Below are positions 25,771 through 34,351 of a stretch of 51,512 bases of DNA, one piece after another (position 1 is the first letter of the stretch; each line of letters opens with the position of its first letter). Source of the DNA: an uncultured Acidimicrobiales bacterium. Its GTDB lineage: Bacteria > Actinomycetota > Acidimicrobiia > Acidimicrobiales > SHLQ01. Location of the stretch: positions 1 to 51,512 of the forward strand of contig CALHTB010000009.1 of the NCBI GenBank assembly GCA_938038785.1, read 5' to 3'. Under the pieces are notes generated by a model. It was not told where the DNA came from. It searched no databases and saw only the letters and a program-made list of their open reading frames with translations. Made by a program: the position numbers and the translations under genes.

Positions 25771-27113
25771 TAGTCCAGGATGCGAGAGACGGTGTCGACC
25801 GATTCGGGCTCGGCAACCACGATCACGTGGTCACCCTTGCGCAGCTTTGTTCGGCCACGGGCAATTTGGGCGCGGCCGTCGCGAACAATCGCGGTAATGA
25901 GCACGTCGCGCGGCAACTTGAGCTCGGAGATCAACATGCCGTCGGCGTGGGCACCGTTGTGCAACTCGAATTCGAGTAGTTCAACCTCTCCCTGGAGGAA
26001 GGTAGCGACCTGGGCAACATCGCCGCGCACGAAGCGCAGCACTCCGTTGGCTGTTGCGGTGCGTGGTGAAAGCGCAGCGTCGACGCCCACTTGGTCGAGA
26101 AGCGAGAGGAAATTGAGGCGATGGACCACGGCGATGGTCTCGGGGACACCAGCGGCCTTCGCGTAGACCGACGCGAGAATGTTCGCATCGTCTTCACCGG
26201 TGAGCGCAGCAACCAACTCGATCCTCGGCAGGTCGGCTTCATCGAGCACATCGGAGTCGGTGATGTCGCCGTTGAGCACGCGCACGCCGTCGAGGCGTTC
26301 GGCCACATAGCGAGCCCGCTCGGGGTCGCGCTCGATCATCTGTACTCGCGCACCCGTTTGGCTGAGCTTTTCTGCAACGAGCACCGATGTTCGACCGCCG
26401 CCGAGGAGGAGGATTTCCCGCGGGACATCACGGTGCAACCCCAACAGCTTCGAGACCTTTCGTCGTGCGCTTCGCTTGCACACGATTCGCACGAGGTCGC
26501 CCGCCTCGATGGTGTGATCGCCGCGTGGAATGACGGTGTCTTCGCCCCGCCGGATCGTCGAGACGATGAAGTCCCATTCGGGCTCGTTTTCGACGCCGAT
26601 CTCGATGAGCGTCTTGTTCACGATCGGAGCGTCCTCGGGCACTCGGGCACCGATCGCGATCACTTCGCCGTGGCCGAGCTTGGCAACCTCCGAGGCGCCA
26701 GGCATCTCGATGAGCGAGAGCACCTCTTGGGCGGTCTCCTCGTCAGGATCGATGAAGAGGTCGGCCTTCGATGCGCGACGCAGTGCCGCCGCGTCCTGGC
26801 CGCGGAGCTCGGGCGCTTCGAGCCGCACGATTGTGCGCGGCACATCAGCCTCTTTCGCGAGCATCGAGGCAATAAGGTTCACTTCGTCGTTTTTGGTCAC
26901 CGCCACGAGGAGGTCGGCGCTGTCGATTCCGGCTTGGGCCAGCACCGATGGGTGGGTGCCAGAGCCGGTGATCACCTCGACGTCGGCCGTCTCGGCCAGG
27001 TGGGAAGCTCGCTTTGCGTCGCGTTCGACGACATACACGTCGATGCCCTGACGGCTGAGACGGTCTGCAACATATGAGCCGACTTCACCAGCTCCAACGA
27101 CAATTACGCGCAT
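25770..27113 (-). CDS. trkA: TrkA, RCK-domain regulator of K+ uptake
   Basis: A 447-residue protein with two RCK repeats. The first nucleotide site is VVGAGEVGSYVADRL at the N-terminus with Glu after the second strand (VVERD); the second is LLGGGRTSVLVAEKL in mid-protein. Each repeat is followed by a TrkA_C domain; the last has LRKGDHVIVVAEPESV. TrkA forms a cytosolic ring that binds NAD(H) or ATP/ADP and gates TrkH. I chose the ATG at 27113, where MRVIVVGAGEVG begins the Rossmann strand. It overlaps the stop of the upstream 5-FCL gene by one base (TGATG). Confidence 0.95.
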   Translation of the reverse strand: MRVIVVGAGEVGSYVADRLSRQGIDVYVVERDAKRASHLAETADVEVITGSGTHPSVLAQAGIDSADLLVAVTKNDEVNLIASMLAKEADVPRTIVRLEAPELRGQDAAALRRASKADLFIDPDEETAQEVLSLIEMPGASEVAKLGHGEVIAIGARVPEDAPIVNKTLIEIGVENEPEWDFIVSTIRRGEDTVIPRGDHTIEAGDLVRIVCKRSARRKVSKLLGLHRDVPREILLLGGGRTSVLVAEKLSQTGARVQMIERDPERARYVAERLDGVRVLNGDITDSDVLDEADLPRIELVAALTGEDDANILASVYAKAAGVPETIAVVHRLNFLSLLDQVGVDAALSPRTATANGVLRFVRGDVAQVATFLQGEVELLEFELHNGAHADGMLISELKLPRDVLITAIVRDGRAQIARGRTKLRKGDHVIVVAEPESVDTVSRILD

Positions 27114-27694
27114 CAGCTTCTGTCTAGCAGCTTCGTTGGGGTAAGTATCCGATGCATTGGCACGTCCCACGACTCTGGAGGAGGTAGCTCGACGATCTGT
27201 AAATCGTGGGCGATTCCCAGCCGCAGCGGCTCGTGATCAATGGCGGCGCAGCGGGCGAAGAAGCGATCGTAGAACCCGACACCGTGGCCGATGCGCGAGC
27301 CGTTTTTGTCAAAGCCGACGCCAGGTACAAGGACAACGTCGATCGTGTCGATCGCAACCGGATCTGACGTTGGCTCGCCGATGCCGTAACGGTTGTAGGT
27401 CAGCTCGTCACCGGGTGACCACGGGCAGAATTCCATCGACGCGTCAGCTCCGCACACGGGCAGCACGACCTTCCATCCCAAATCGCGCAGCGCACCGGTG
27501 GCTGGAGCCACCTCAAGTTCGCCACCGTGAGATAGGTAACCAGCAACAATCCCGGGCGACTCGGGGCCACTTTGAGCGACCGAGTTGACCACCTTGTCCA
27601 CAATCGCAGCGGCAGCGGATTGCTGCTCGAGTTCGCTCAGCGCAGAACGTGCCTCTTGCAATTCGTTTCGTAGCGTTGTTCGGCTATCGTTCAT
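27113..27694 (-). CDS. 5-formyltetrahydrofolate cyclo-ligase
   Basis: A 193-residue protein. RIGHGVGFYDRFF is the family signature close to the ATP/folate site, LVPGVGFDKNG precedes it, and LGIAHDLQIVELPP and WDVPMHRILT close the domain. The N-terminal RNELQEARSAL helix is also typical. It converts 5-formyl-THF to 5,10-methenyl-THF using ATP. I chose the ATG at 27694; upstream in-frame codons look non-coding. It heads a run of genes with one-base overlaps into trkA, so folate repair and K+ uptake share a transcript, probably by chance of operon structure. Confidence 0.92.
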   Translation of the reverse strand: MNDSRTTLRNELQEARSALSELEQQSAAAAIVDKVVNSVAQSGPESPGIVAGYLSHGGELEVAPATGALRDLGWKVVLPVCGADASMEFCPWSPGDELTYNRYGIGEPTSDPVAIDTIDVVLVPGVGFDKNGSRIGHGVGFYDRFFARCAAIDHEPLRLGIAHDLQIVELPPPESWDVPMHRILTPTKLLDRS

Positions 27695-27713
27695 GGGTCT
27701 GGCAATGCTCCAG

Positions 27714-27729
27714 TGTGCCCTACGGCACA
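27714..27729. repeat. Small perfect hairpin in divergent spacer
   Basis: TGTGCC (27714-27719) pairs with GGCACA (27724-27729) around a four-base loop. It sits between the divergent cyclo-ligase and pyrophosphatase genes, 20 bases upstream of the cyclo-ligase start. It could be an operator half-site pair or leader stem. Nothing else is recognised in 27695-27817. Confidence 0.35.
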
Positions 27730-27817
27730 TGGTTGGATGCGGGGCTAACACCCAACATTTGGGAAACTTAGCGGTCGTGGCAGTACTTGCCGCGACGAGA
27801 GCACGGAGATACGTACC

Positions 27818-29920
27818 TTGGAAGCAATCCCCTATCTGGCGTTGGTGTCGGCATTGGCCGCATTAGGTCTCGCCGGTTTCTTCTTTAACAGTGTCAAGGC
27901 CGCAAGCCCTGGCAACGAGCGCATGGTCTTTCTGATGACCGAAATCCAGAAAGGCGCCAGGGCTTTCCTCAAGCAGGAATACACCTGGGTCTCTGGTTTC
28001 GCCGTCGTGATGGCCGTCGTCGTCGCAATCATGATTGCGGTCCCTGCCGCAATTGCTTACCTGCTCGGCGCAGCGCTGTCGGCCGGCGCTGGCTATGTCG
28101 GCATGACCGTGGCCACGATGGCTAACGCTCGAACCACCGAAGCAGCCAAGGACGGTCCCGGTAAGGCCCTTCCAATTGCGTTCCGTGGTGGAGCGGTCAT
28201 GGGCTTCTCGGTTGCAGGCCTTGCTCTTCTTGGCCTGATGATCGTGTACGTCGTGTTCGTGCTCATGCTCGAATCTGAAAAAGCATTCGAGATCGTCACC
28301 GCCTACGGCCTTGGCGCATCGACCATTGCGCTGTTCTCGCGTGTGGGCGGCGGTATCTACACCAAGGCCGCCGATGTCGGCGCCGACCTTGTTGGCAAGG
28401 TCGAAGCGGGCATCCCCGAGGACGACCCACGAAACCCTGCAACTATCGCCGACAACGTGGGCGACAACGTTGGCGACGTTGCGGGCATGGGCGCCGACCT
28501 GTTCGAGTCGTACGCCGGCTCGATCATCGCTCCGATCTCACTGGTGGCCTTCGCTCTCGCAGTAAGCGCCGAGGAAGCAACCGCCGAGACCAACATCTCA
28601 CTGCTGATGTTCCCCGTGGCAATTGCCTTCGTTGGCATGATCGCCTCGATCATTGGTTCGTTCCTCATCAAGGGTGGCGAGTCAACCGACTCCAAGGCCC
28701 TCAGCAAGGCACTGCACCTCGGCACGAACGTGGCGATGGCGTTGACCATCGTCGCGACGCTCGGCGTGGCGTTCTGGATGTTCGGCGACAACTCCGACTT
28801 CGAGAACCCAATCGGTCTGGCCGTTGCGGTTATCGGTGGCCTCATTGTTGGCTGGGCGCTGGGCAAGACCGCCGAGTACTACACCTCCGACCATTACGGC
28901 CCGGTAAAGAAGATCGCTCAGCAGACCGAGACCGGCCCAGCAACCACGATTCTCGGCGGCATCTCCGCTGGCATGATCTCGGTTGCGGCATCGGTTGCGC
29001 TCATCCTCGTCGGCATTGGCGTGGCGTTCTGGGGAGGCGAGCTCGCCTTTGATTCGATCGGAGCTCTCGACGGCGGCATCTACGGCATTGCCGTGGCCGC
29101 TATTGGCATGCTCGCCACCACCGGCGTTGTTGTTTCCGTTGACGCCTACGGCCCAATCGCCGACAACGCAGGCGGCATTGCCGAGATGGCCGAGCTCGAC
29201 CCATCGGTTCGTGAAGTAACCGACGCGCTCGATTCGCTTGGCAACACCACCGCAGCGGTCGCCAAGGGCTTCGCTGTTGGCTCAGCTGCACTCACTGCTC
29301 TGGCATTGTTCAAGAGCTTCGAGTTCGCAGTACTCGACGCCTCGGGCGGAGAAACCGCATTGAACCTCAACGTAGGTTCGGTTGAGGTGTTCGCCGGTCT
29401 GTTCATCGGCGCCGCGCTCCCCTTCCTGTTCGCTGCCCTCACGATCGATGCTGTTGGTCGTGCAGCCCAGGAGATGATCGAGGAAGTCCGCCGTCAGTTC
29501 CGCGAAATTCCCGGATTGCGTGAAGGTAAAGAGGGTGTCATTCCTGACTCGGCTCGCTGTGTTGCGATCTCCACCACTGCTTCGTTGAAGGAAATGGTCA
29601 TCCCCGGCGCACTCGCAGTCATCGTGCCGCTCGTCGTTGGCTTCATCTCGGTCGACATGCTCGGCGGCCTGCTCGCCGGCTCGCTCGTTACCGGCTTCGC
29701 CCTTGCGATCTTCATGGCGAACGCAGGCGGTGCATGGGACAACGCCAAGAAGTACATCGAAGCTGGCGCCCATGGCGGCAAGGGCTCTGACCAGCACAAA
29801 GCTGCTGTTGTTGGCGACACCGTTGGCGACCCGTTCAAGGACACCTCGGGTCCGGCCATGAACATCTTGCTCAAGGTCATGACCATCGTCAGCCTCGTCT
29901 TCGCGAGCGCCTTCGTCTAA
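27818..29920 (+). CDS. hppA: Membrane-bound ion-pumping pyrophosphatase, K+-dependent type
   Basis: A 700-residue protein with about 16 membrane helices. The pyrophosphate site is complete: DVGADLVGKVEAGIPEDDPR, DNVGDNVGDVAGMGADLFES, and near the end DTVGDPFKDTSGPAMNIL. In GNTTAA (475-480) the residue that sets potassium dependence is Ala479, not Lys, which places it in the K+-dependent class. Glu230, in DLFES, matches the position of the Glu typical of Na+-transporting members, so Na+ pumping is plausible, but Na+/H+ and H+ pumps also occur in this clade. The start is TTG 27818, with GGAG nine bases before it. Confidence 0.95.
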   Translation: MEAIPYLALVSALAALGLAGFFFNSVKAASPGNERMVFLMTEIQKGARAFLKQEYTWVSGFAVVMAVVVAIMIAVPAAIAYLLGAALSAGAGYVGMTVATMANARTTEAAKDGPGKALPIAFRGGAVMGFSVAGLALLGLMIVYVVFVLMLESEKAFEIVTAYGLGASTIALFSRVGGGIYTKAADVGADLVGKVEAGIPEDDPRNPATIADNVGDNVGDVAGMGADLFESYAGSIIAPISLVAFALAVSAEEATAETNISLLMFPVAIAFVGMIASIIGSFLIKGGESTDSKALSKALHLGTNVAMALTIVATLGVAFWMFGDNSDFENPIGLAVAVIGGLIVGWALGKTAEYYTSDHYGPVKKIAQQTETGPATTILGGISAGMISVAASVALILVGIGVAFWGGELAFDSIGALDGGIYGIAVAAIGMLATTGVVVSVDAYGPIADNAGGIAEMAELDPSVREVTDALDSLGNTTAAVAKGFAVGSAALTALALFKSFEFAVLDASGGETALNLNVGSVEVFAGLFIGAALPFLFAALTIDAVGRAAQEMIEEVRRQFREIPGLREGKEGVIPDSARCVAISTTASLKEMVIPGALAVIVPLVVGFISVDMLGGLLAGSLVTGFALAIFMANAGGAWDNAKKYIEAGAHGGKGSDQHKAAVVGDTVGDPFKDTSGPAMNILLKVMTIVSLVFASAFV

Positions 29921-29935
29921 CCCTGATTTTGCAAG

Positions 29936-29970
29936 TCCCCGTCGCTTCTTCCAGAGCGACGGGGATTTTT
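29936..29970 (+). terminator. Intrinsic terminator of hppA
   Basis: TCCCCGTCGC (29936-29945) pairs with GCGACGGGGA (29956-29965) around a ten-base loop; the stem is followed by a T-run (29966-29970) and a second T-run a few bases on. It starts 15 bases after the pyrophosphatase stop and is the clearest terminator in the window. It acts on the plus strand only. Confidence 0.92.
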
Positions 29971-29980
29971 GCTTTTTGGC

Positions 29981-30394
29981 TTATGAGGAAACGAGTTCGC
30001 GGAAGGCGCTGAAGAGTTCTGTTTCGCTGTCGCTGTCGGGGTGGAGGAGGTCGAGTGCACTTCCAAAGGCCAGCACGGCGTACAGCGCCTCTCGGCAACC
30101 GGTTGGCATGGTTATGCCGAAGTCCTCGCAGAACTCGGCGATACCGCACCACAGCAGCTCGTTGACGTGGTCGGCTGAGAACAGCAACGCGCGATCAGCA
30201 AGGTCGTCGTGAGCCGACAGCACCGCAATGAGTGCTGCTGGGCTGACGGGCACTCCCTCGGCGAGGGTCCGTTGCAGCACTTCGACGTGCAAGGCCCGCA
30301 TTTGCTCTGGCAGCTCGCGAAGTAGCGCACGTCGAGCTGGCCGATCGAGGGTGATGAGGGCTGGAGGCGAAGTATCTGAGGGGAAGTTCGTCAT
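29981..30394 (-). CDS. Hypothetical protein, about 137 aa
   Basis: I use the ATG at 30394 (MTNFPSDTSPPALITLDRPA); an earlier in-frame start at 30412 adds six residues. The protein is predicted mainly helical, with LRELPEQMRALHVEVLQRTL, an ALLFSADHVNELLWCGIAEF segment containing Cys, Trp and His, and an acidic C-terminus. There is no signal peptide or clear membrane helix. I do not recognise a family. It is convergent with hppA across the terminator and divergent from the GGDEF-like gene. Confidence 0.55.
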   Translation of the reverse strand: MTNFPSDTSPPALITLDRPARRALLRELPEQMRALHVEVLQRTLAEGVPVSPAALIAVLSAHDDLADRALLFSADHVNELLWCGIAEFCEDFGITMPTGCREALYAVLAFGSALDLLHPDSDSETELFSAFRELVSS

Positions 30395-30573
30395 GGCCCA
30401 CACGTTACGCACCGGGTCTGACAGTCACGGAAAGTGAGGTTGTCGCCGCTGTGAGGCACCACAACGGGTGTGATCGGGTCGGGGTGGCAGAAATCTGGCA
30501 AAAAGGCCTCAGCCGAACGGCGTATGAGCCGATTGACCTACTGCCTAGAAAACCCCTACCTCAGGCGGTCACC

Positions 30574-31020
30574 ATGTCACTTCACGATCAGTCCGGTTCG
30601 TTCACACAGAACCAACACACCACGACTGCATGGTTCGACGCGCTCGTCGCCGAAACATCAGCTCTCGACCAGGCTGGCGTGCACGCTGCGCTGCTTAGCA
30701 TTCGGGTACGAGACGCAAACGAACGTACGCTCGGCCAACTCAAAACACTTCTCGGACGGCTGCTCGCCCCAACCGATCGATTCCAGCAAACCTCCGACAG
30801 CTCGTTTTCGGTGCTTCTGGCACCCCAGGACGATCTGTATGAGACGGTCAACGAGGTTCGCGATATCGCCGAGGCGCTCGATCGCTCGGGAATTCACGCT
30901 TCGACCGGATTTGCTCATCGTCGCGCCGGAGAGTCCCTGCTCGATACGTGGGCACGTGCCGAGGCGCAACTAGATCGTGCGGCCTACCGCCTCGAACACC
31001 AGAACGGCTTGACGCTGTAA
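30574..31020 (+). CDS. GGDEF-like protein lacking catalytic residues
   Basis: A 148-residue protein from ATG 30574, preceded by an AGGCGGT ribosome site; 41 codons upstream are also open but look non-coding. The order of secondary structure follows a GGDEF domain: AALLSIRVRDAN for the first strand, then DRFQQTSDSSFSVLLAP where 'D.vaRlGGDEFavLlp' is expected, then ASTGFAHRR and TWARAEAQLDRAAYRLEHQN where 'SiGia......lL..AD.ALY.AK..GrN' lies. The metal Asp and the GGDEF motif are replaced (TSDSSF), so it should not make c-di-GMP. It may be a receptor or regulatory partner of the full enzyme 90 bases downstream. The assignment rests on pattern, not similarity search. Confidence 0.6.
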   Translation: MSLHDQSGSFTQNQHTTTAWFDALVAETSALDQAGVHAALLSIRVRDANERTLGQLKTLLGRLLAPTDRFQQTSDSSFSVLLAPQDDLYETVNEVRDIAEALDRSGIHASTGFAHRRAGESLLDTWARAEAQLDRAAYRLEHQNGLTL

Positions 31021-31110
31021 CAGTTCGTGTGTCCACGCGAATCTGTTCGATTCTTCACAAATAGACCGTTGGGCCCATTAGCTCGACCCCAATTTTGTCG
31101 TTGGTAGGAC

Positions 31111-33435
31111 GTGGACGTCCGGCGACTAGCGAGTGATCGCATCGAATGGGTAGCTACCATCGGCGCTGGTGTCGTGGTGGCGATTCTGACCGCGCTCGGA
31201 ATCCTCTCCGAGAGCCTCGGAATCATCGTTGTGCTTGCGATCCTTGTAGCGGTTCTCGGCATCAACCTGTTTCTCGCCTACAACCACAACGACGATGACC
31301 TACGCCCTCTTGGCCTGCTCACGGTCGCGGGAGCTCAGCTACTCCCCCTTCTGTCGTTTATTCTGCCCGACGGCACGCAACTCCCGCTTCTTGGAGCGGC
31401 GTCGGTTATTACTGCAGCTGGGGTGAGCCGCCTCGTGGTGCATCGGATGGGAAGTCGTCCCGAAATCACCGAACGTGAAACCGCAATTGTGAGCGCTGGC
31501 CTTGCGCTCATGTTCTTCATTCTCATCGTCGAACCACAACTCATGGGGTCGACCAGTGAGCTTTTGCGATCGGTCATCTCCAGCACCGCCATCGGCTTTG
31601 CCATGTTTGCGATGTTCTTCGCGTACTGGCTCGTTGGCTTCGACAAAGGCAAAATGGCGATGCCGATGGCCCTGACGCTTGTCGGCCCAACGATGCTCGT
31701 CCTCGTTGTTGGCAACTATGCCGGGTCGTTCGACCGCGGCGTGGTGTATCACGTGGCCATCCTCGGGGCAACGGCGGCGGTAGCGGCTGTCATGCATCCC
31801 GACTGCGCCGAGGCATACGCTCCAGCCCTGATCTCCGTGTCGGAAATGAACGTCCGCCGAAGCCTCATTTCGTTCTCGGTTGTTCTTGTGGGCCCCGTGC
31901 TTATCGGTATCAACCTTCTGACCAACCTCGAACTGTCGCTTCCGATCGTGACCGTTGGTTCGAGTGCGTTGTCGCTCGCTGTTGCTATTCACTTGCTCGG
32001 GATGGTGAAGCGTTGGGCTGCCGTTGAGCATCAAGGCCAGCATGACCCTCTCACCAACCTTCCAAACCGCCCGCTGTTCTTTAGCCGCCTCGAGATGGCG
32101 ATTGAATCTGCTCGTCTTCGCGACGCCCGCTTCGTCGTGATGTTCCTTGACCTCGACCGGTTCAAGGCCGTCAACGATACGTTGGGCCATGAAGCTGGCG
32201 ATGAGCTCCTTCGCCAAGTCGCTGATCGTTTGAACGATGCATCACTGCGTGTCGGGGCAAACCTAACCGTTGCCCGACTTGGTGGTGACGAGTTCGCAAT
32301 TCTCGTCCCGGCTGTTAAGGACGCTCGCCACTCTCACGCCATTGGTCGACTGTTTCTCGATCAGTTCCTCGAGCCGTACGACGTGGGTCTCCGCGATATC
32401 TACGTCACCCCATCGATTGGTATCTCCGAGTTCCCCAAGGACGGTGGCACCGTCGAAGAGCTCATCGAGAATGCTGATACCGCAATGTTCGAGGCGAAAG
32501 AACGCGGCCGAAACATGGTCGTGAGCTACTCCCCCGAACAACGGGTGCCCGGAGCGCATCGCCTCGAGATCGAGGCCGCGTTGCACCGTGCTCTGGAGAA
32601 CAGCGAGCTCGAGCTGTATTACCAGCCGCAGATCGATATCAGCACCGGTCAGATCTTCGCTGTTGAGGCCCTGCTGCGTTGGTACCACCCGACGCTTGGG
32701 ATGATTAGCCCCGAGAAGTTCGTGCCGGTTGCCGAAGAGTCGTCGCTGATCGACACGATTGGTGAATGGACCATCCATGAAGCCTGCGCCTCGGCTGCCC
32801 GCTGGACAGATATTGGCTTGCCTCCAATCAACGTTGCGGTCAACCTCTCCCCACGGCAGTTCCAAAAGTCGGTCCACCTCGTGGACAACGTCTCGCAGGC
32901 ATTGCAGAAGTCTGGGCTTCAGCCGGGCCGCCTCGAACTCGAGCTGACCGAGACAATTGCCTTGGAGAAGCCAGAGGAAGTGAACGCAACGCTGTCCCGG
33001 TTCCGTGAGATGGGCATCCGTACCGCTATCGACGACTTTGGCGTCGGGCACACCGGGCTTGATTACCTCGACCGAATCATCGTTGACACGCTCAAGATCG
33101 ATCGCTCATTCATCAACCGTATTGGTGAGTCTGGGGCTCCTCTGGTTACCGCGGTTATCTCCCTCGCACGTGGTTTGAACCTCGACGTTATTGCTGAGGG
33201 CGTGGAAACTCGGGCGCAGGTGAACTTCCTCAAGTCGCATGGTTGTCGCTACATGCAGGGCTACCTGTTCTCAAAGCCGCTCACCGGTGAACAGCTCGAA
33301 CAGGTTCTGCGCAACCAGAAAAGGCGTCTTGCTGAGGCCGCCCCGGTGCCCCCACCCGTTCCGGTGGAAGCACCGGTTGATCAACCGGTCATCGAGCTAC
33401 CCGAGGAACTCCCGCCGAGCTCTGAAGCGGCCTAA
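31111..33435 (+). CDS. Membrane GGDEF-EAL c-di-GMP enzyme
   Basis: A 774-residue protein. Residues about 10-290 hold roughly eight to nine hydrophobic helices, a sensor of unknown ligand. The GGDEF domain (about 310-470) has an intact RLGGDEF (GGDEF at 391-395), but RVGA stands where the RxxD inhibitory site would be, so product feedback is probably lost. The EAL domain (about 485-735) is complete: EAL at 519-521, NLSPRQFQ, ELTET, DDFGVGHTGL, LKIDRSFI and AEGVET. Both cyclase and phosphodiesterase activities are possible. The C-terminal tail is Pro/Glu-rich. The start is GTG 31111 with GGTAGGA just before it. Confidence 0.94.
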   Translation: MDVRRLASDRIEWVATIGAGVVVAILTALGILSESLGIIVVLAILVAVLGINLFLAYNHNDDDLRPLGLLTVAGAQLLPLLSFILPDGTQLPLLGAASVITAAGVSRLVVHRMGSRPEITERETAIVSAGLALMFFILIVEPQLMGSTSELLRSVISSTAIGFAMFAMFFAYWLVGFDKGKMAMPMALTLVGPTMLVLVVGNYAGSFDRGVVYHVAILGATAAVAAVMHPDCAEAYAPALISVSEMNVRRSLISFSVVLVGPVLIGINLLTNLELSLPIVTVGSSALSLAVAIHLLGMVKRWAAVEHQGQHDPLTNLPNRPLFFSRLEMAIESARLRDARFVVMFLDLDRFKAVNDTLGHEAGDELLRQVADRLNDASLRVGANLTVARLGGDEFAILVPAVKDARHSHAIGRLFLDQFLEPYDVGLRDIYVTPSIGISEFPKDGGTVEELIENADTAMFEAKERGRNMVVSYSPEQRVPGAHRLEIEAALHRALENSELELYYQPQIDISTGQIFAVEALLRWYHPTLGMISPEKFVPVAEESSLIDTIGEWTIHEACASAARWTDIGLPPINVAVNLSPRQFQKSVHLVDNVSQALQKSGLQPGRLELELTETIALEKPEEVNATLSRFREMGIRTAIDDFGVGHTGLDYLDRIIVDTLKIDRSFINRIGESGAPLVTAVISLARGLNLDVIAEGVETRAQVNFLKSHGCRYMQGYLFSKPLTGEQLEQVLRNQKRRLAEAAPVPPPVPVEAPVDQPVIELPEELPPSSEAA

Positions 33436-33442
33436 GGTCGTA

Positions 33443-34351
33443 CTAGTCGCAAAGCTGCGCTGCGAGCCGGCCCGCTAACCCAGCGTTGTTCGCTACGAGT
33501 GAGATGTTGGCCGGAACCGACGCTCCGCCCGAGGCGTTTGCGATGTGGGCGAGCACGAACGGCGTGACCTTTGCGCCTGCAATACCTGCTTTGTCGACCT
33601 CGGCTAGTGCCTCTTCGAGCGCGGCGTCGTGAACGCTTTGGTCGAGGGCATCTTCGATCGGCACTGGGTTGGCAATGAGGAGGCCGCGTCCGAACCCGAG
33701 CTGGGCATTGGTGATAGCGGCGAGCTCGGCGAGATCGTCGATTCGGTACGGGATTGCATAAGGGGTTTCACGTGCGGTGAACGCCGGCAAAACATCGGTT
33801 TGCCAGCCAATGACGGTGGCCCCGAGTGTCTCGAGTGCTTCGAGGGTCTTTGGCAGGTCGAGGAACGACTTGGCTCCCGCCGAGATGGTGGCCACCCCAT
33901 GGCGGGCAATGGCGCCGAGATCAGCGCTGATGTCGCCGGTGACTTCCGAGCCACGGTGTACCCCACCAATGCCCCCGGTAGCAAAGACGTGAATTCCTGT
34001 CGCCTGAGCTATCGCCAACGACGCTGACACCGTGGTGGCGCCGACCGGCCACTTCTGCCCGATAGCCACCGGCAGGTCACGCTCGGCAGCTTTCGTTGCT
34101 TGGCCAAGGATTCGGTCGTATTCGTTATCTTCGAGCCCGGCCCGCAGTTCGCCGTCGAAGACCGCCGTGACCGCCGGAACCGCACCAGCGGCTCGGATCG
34201 ACTCGATGCAACGGTTGAGGGCGTTCTCGTTGTCGGGGCTTGGCAGGCCGAGGTTGGAGTACACGGTCGACTCGAGCGCAACGACCGGGGCATTGTCGGC
34301 TAGCGCGTCGGCAACCTCTGTGCTTGGTCGAATCGGGAGTTCATAGCTCAT
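33443..34351 (-). CDS. psuG: Pseudouridine-5'-phosphate glycosidase
   Basis: A 302-residue protein. ALESTVYSNLGLPSPDN (25-41) is the family opening with catalytic Glu27; the middle has VFATGGIGGVHRGSE followed by VTGDISADL, and AGAKSFLDLPKTLEALETLG, all signature segments. PsuG reversibly splits pseudouridine 5'-phosphate into uracil and ribose 5-phosphate. I chose the ATG at 34351; an in-frame upstream extension of 90 codons is Arg-rich and overlaps the kinase gene. It overlaps that gene by four bases (ATGA). The pair forms a pseudouridine breakdown module. It is convergent with the GGDEF-EAL gene, seven bases apart. Confidence 0.93.
   Translation of the reverse strand: MSYELPIRPSTEVADALADNAPVVALESTVYSNLGLPSPDNENALNRCIESIRAAGAVPAVTAVFDGELRAGLEDNEYDRILGQATKAAERDLPVAIGQKWPVGATTVSASLAIAQATGIHVFATGGIGGVHRGSEVTGDISADLGAIARHGVATISAGAKSFLDLPKTLEALETLGATVIGWQTDVLPAFTARETPYAIPYRIDDLAELAAITNAQLGFGRGLLIANPVPIEDALDQSVHDAALEEALAEVDKAGIAGAKVTPFVLAHIANASGGASVPANISLVANNAGLAGRLAAQLCD

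Noticed and set aside
26091..27077. A 328-codon plus-strand open frame opposite trkA
   Set aside because: It mirrors the two RCK repeats of trkA and shows no family motif of its own.
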